Source of the DNA: Planctomycetota bacterium
Lineage (GTDB): Bacteria > Planctomycetota > Phycisphaerae > WQYP01 > JAJZKY01
Assembly: GCA_021803885.1 (NCBI GenBank)
Contig: JAJZKY010000241.1
Coordinates: 1-6,870 of the forward strand
DNA length: 6,870 nt
Direction of reading: 5' to 3'
Each line of letters begins with the position of its first letter. The stretch's first letter is position 1. A model generated the notes under the pieces. The model was not told where the DNA came from, made no database searches, and saw nothing but the letters and a program-made list of their open reading frames with translations. Positions 6,158 through 6,870 of the stretch are shown here, in pieces. A program made the position numbers and the translations under genes.

Positions 6158-6682
6158 ATGAACGCTTTCGTAATCAAATCGTGGTCAGCAAGCGACCAGC
6201 CGGACGCCGATGGAAACTACGTGAATATCATTGGCCGGGCTGGCGGGCTGGTTTCATGGCTGTTGAACTTGTTGGATATCAGCCCGACCGTCCACATGAC
6301 GGTTCGCGCCGACAAGATCGTCTTCCAAAAGGGGTCACTTGAGGGATCTTTGCATTTTCTCACTCCGCTGGAGAACACATGCTCAATGTTCTACGCCCTC
6401 AAACGGCCGCTGAAGGAAGCGGTGATTCTGGGCATCGTGCTCGGTGCGGCGACCTTCTTTACATTCGGGATTCTCGGAATCGCCATTGCGATCCTCTATT
6501 ACGTGCTCAACAAAACCCTCACCATTGGATTCACGGACACGGGCGGACGTGTGAGCGAGATTCCTTTTAAGCGATCAGTAATTGAAGGTCAGGCTATCGA
6601 CGAAGCCGAGGCCGCCCGAGTCTGCGACATCATTCAGCACCTCGTTGATGCTCGACACGGACGAGCTTTGGCAGAAGCATAG
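6158..6682 (+). CDS. Membrane protein with central hydrophobic hairpin, function unknown
   Basis: A 174-residue protein. The N-terminal part (1-80) is soluble-looking with alternating strands (NYVNIIGRAGGLVSWLL, then VHMTVRADKIVFQKGSLEG and LHFLTPLENT), reminiscent of a small beta-domain exposed to the cytoplasm. Residues about 86-118 form a long hydrophobic stretch with a Gly-rich middle (ILGIVLGAATFFTFGILGIA), long enough for a tight two-helix hairpin. The tail resumes with GFTDTGGRVSEIPFKRS and an amphipathic, probably alpha-helical end (DEAEAARVCDIIQHLVDARHG). A PH-like fold interrupted by a membrane hairpin is one possible reading, but I do not recognise the family. It follows the second zinc-knuckle copy by 105 nt, the same order as the 4271/4414 pair. 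Confidence 0.8.
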   Translation: MNAFVIKSWSASDQPDADGNYVNIIGRAGGLVSWLLNLLDISPTVHMTVRADKIVFQKGSLEGSLHFLTPLENTCSMFYALKRPLKEAVILGIVLGAATFFTFGILGIAIAILYYVLNKTLTIGFTDTGGRVSEIPFKRSVIEGQAIDEAEAARVCDIIQHLVDARHGRALAEA

Positions 6683-6701
6683 TTACACCACAGAGGAGAT
6701 C

Positions 6702-6764
6702 GTGAAACGCATCGTTCGAAGGTCGCCTCCATCTTTGTTGTTGCTAGGAGTGTGTCGCTCATAA
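6702..6764 (+). CDS. Possible 20-codon mini-ORF (secretion-leader-like)
   Basis: A GTG at 6702 is preceded by AGAGGAG (6692-6698) at only 3 nt and opens a 20-codon frame reading (M)KRIVRRSPPS then LLLLGVCRS, ending at TAA 6762-6764. A basic start followed by LLLLGVC looks like the beginning of an export signal that is cut short. It could be a leader peptide, the remnant of an exported protein gene, or chance. Nothing else supports it. Confidence 0.2.
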   Translation: MKRIVRRSPPSLLLLGVCRS

Positions 6765-6767
6765 GAG

Positions 6768-6794
6768 TTGGAAATTTGATAAACCACATAGAAT
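6768..6794 (+). promoter_or_regulatory. Weak promoter candidate overlapping the inverted repeat
   Basis: TTGGAA (6768-6773, 4 of 6 to TTGACA) and TAGAAT (6789-6794, 5 of 6 to TATAAT) are 15 nt apart, shorter than ideal. The -10 overlaps the left arm of the inverted repeat at 6790-6800. An ATG at 6855 reading MPDRL runs into the right edge and could be the gene it serves, but it has no clear ribosome site. Confidence 0.25.
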
Positions 6795-6838
6795 CAATAA
6801 CCTACCAAACGTGGTAGATTTGGTGAATTGTTGATTCT
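6790..6838. repeat. Nested inverted repeat near the right edge
   Basis: The outer arms AGAATCAATAA (6790-6800) and TTGTTGATTCT (6828-6838) pair over 11 positions with one T-G wobble. Inside, CTACCA (6802-6807) and TGGTAG (6812-6817) form a 6-bp hairpin with loop AACG. A third, competing pairing is ACCAAA (6804-6809) with TTTGGT (6819-6824). No T-tract follows, so it is not a normal terminator. It could be an operator, a switchable mRNA leader, or the end of a mobile element. It lies in AT-rich non-coding DNA, 16 nt before a possible ATG at 6855. Confidence 0.6.
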
Positions 6839-6870
6839 AAACGACGAAAAATCTATGCCCGACAGGCTCC

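Noticed and set aside
6790..6838. Integron attC-like recombination site
   Set aside because: The arms do not fit the RYYYAAC / GTTRRRY core pattern and there is no integrase or cassette context in view.
6790..6838. Rho-independent terminator
   Set aside because: No T-tract follows the hairpin, and it lies more than 100 nt after the last solid gene.
6855..6870. Start of a gene reading MPDRL at the right edge
   Set aside because: Only five codons are visible and no Shine-Dalgarno sequence precedes the ATG. Noted with the inverted repeat, not called.
1..6870. tRNA, rRNA or CRISPR array
   Set aside because: No cloverleaf-like arms, conserved rRNA segments or regularly spaced repeats were seen on either strand. 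The only regular repeats are the coding kelch units.

Overview
The window looks like chromosomal DNA of an Acidobacteriota (Terriglobia-type) soil bacterium. This rests on family resemblance, not on a search. The Ig-like domains carry a GLYTAPA-type strand, the kelch repeats are of the GVYGTQGVP...GAR...NLWLFGG kind, and one secreted protein has an N-terminal 'NADIIALTAAGLSDDIVIAKI'-like helical region; all three are very common in that phylum. Base composition is moderately GC-rich. Apart from a possible minus-strand fragment at the left edge, everything reads on the + strand.

Layout. (1) 1-205: possible first codons of a minus-strand gene running off the left edge, a perfect 25-nt direct repeat (60-84 and 95-119), a candidate extended -10 promoter, and a ribosome-binding site. 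(2) 206-4222: one very large lipoprotein gene. Its product combines a lipobox signal peptide, an Ig-like domain, a ZU5-like segment, an alpha/beta-hydrolase (lipase-like) domain with a readable Ser-Asp-His triad, two more Ig-like domains and a six-repeat kelch propeller. (3) 4223-4413: a frameshifted remnant of a micro-gene for a CxxC...CxxC (CxxCxGxG-like) zinc-binding peptide. (4) 4414-4818: a 134-aa two-helix membrane protein. (5) 4950-5864: a 304-aa secreted two-domain protein of unknown function. (6) 5972-6052: a second, in-frame but diverged copy of the zinc-binding micro-gene. (7) 6158-6682: a 174-aa membrane protein with a central hydrophobic hairpin. (8) 6683-6870: a possible 20-codon mini-ORF and a nested inverted repeat near the right edge.

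How it fits together. The large lipoprotein is probably anchored at the cell envelope and exposed. Its Ig and kelch parts would give reach and binding, and the hydrolase domain would cleave an unknown ester or amide. The downstream genes are small envelope or membrane proteins with clear Shine-Dalgarno sites and gaps of roughly 100-300 nt, so they look like separate units, not a tight operon. The most unusual feature is the recurrence of a CxxC micro-gene just upstream of two different small membrane-protein genes. One copy is broken by an apparent single-base deletion and the other has lost its ATG and its glycines. This suggests a duplicated, decaying micro-gene/membrane-protein module. Functions of the three small to mid-sized genes are unknown.
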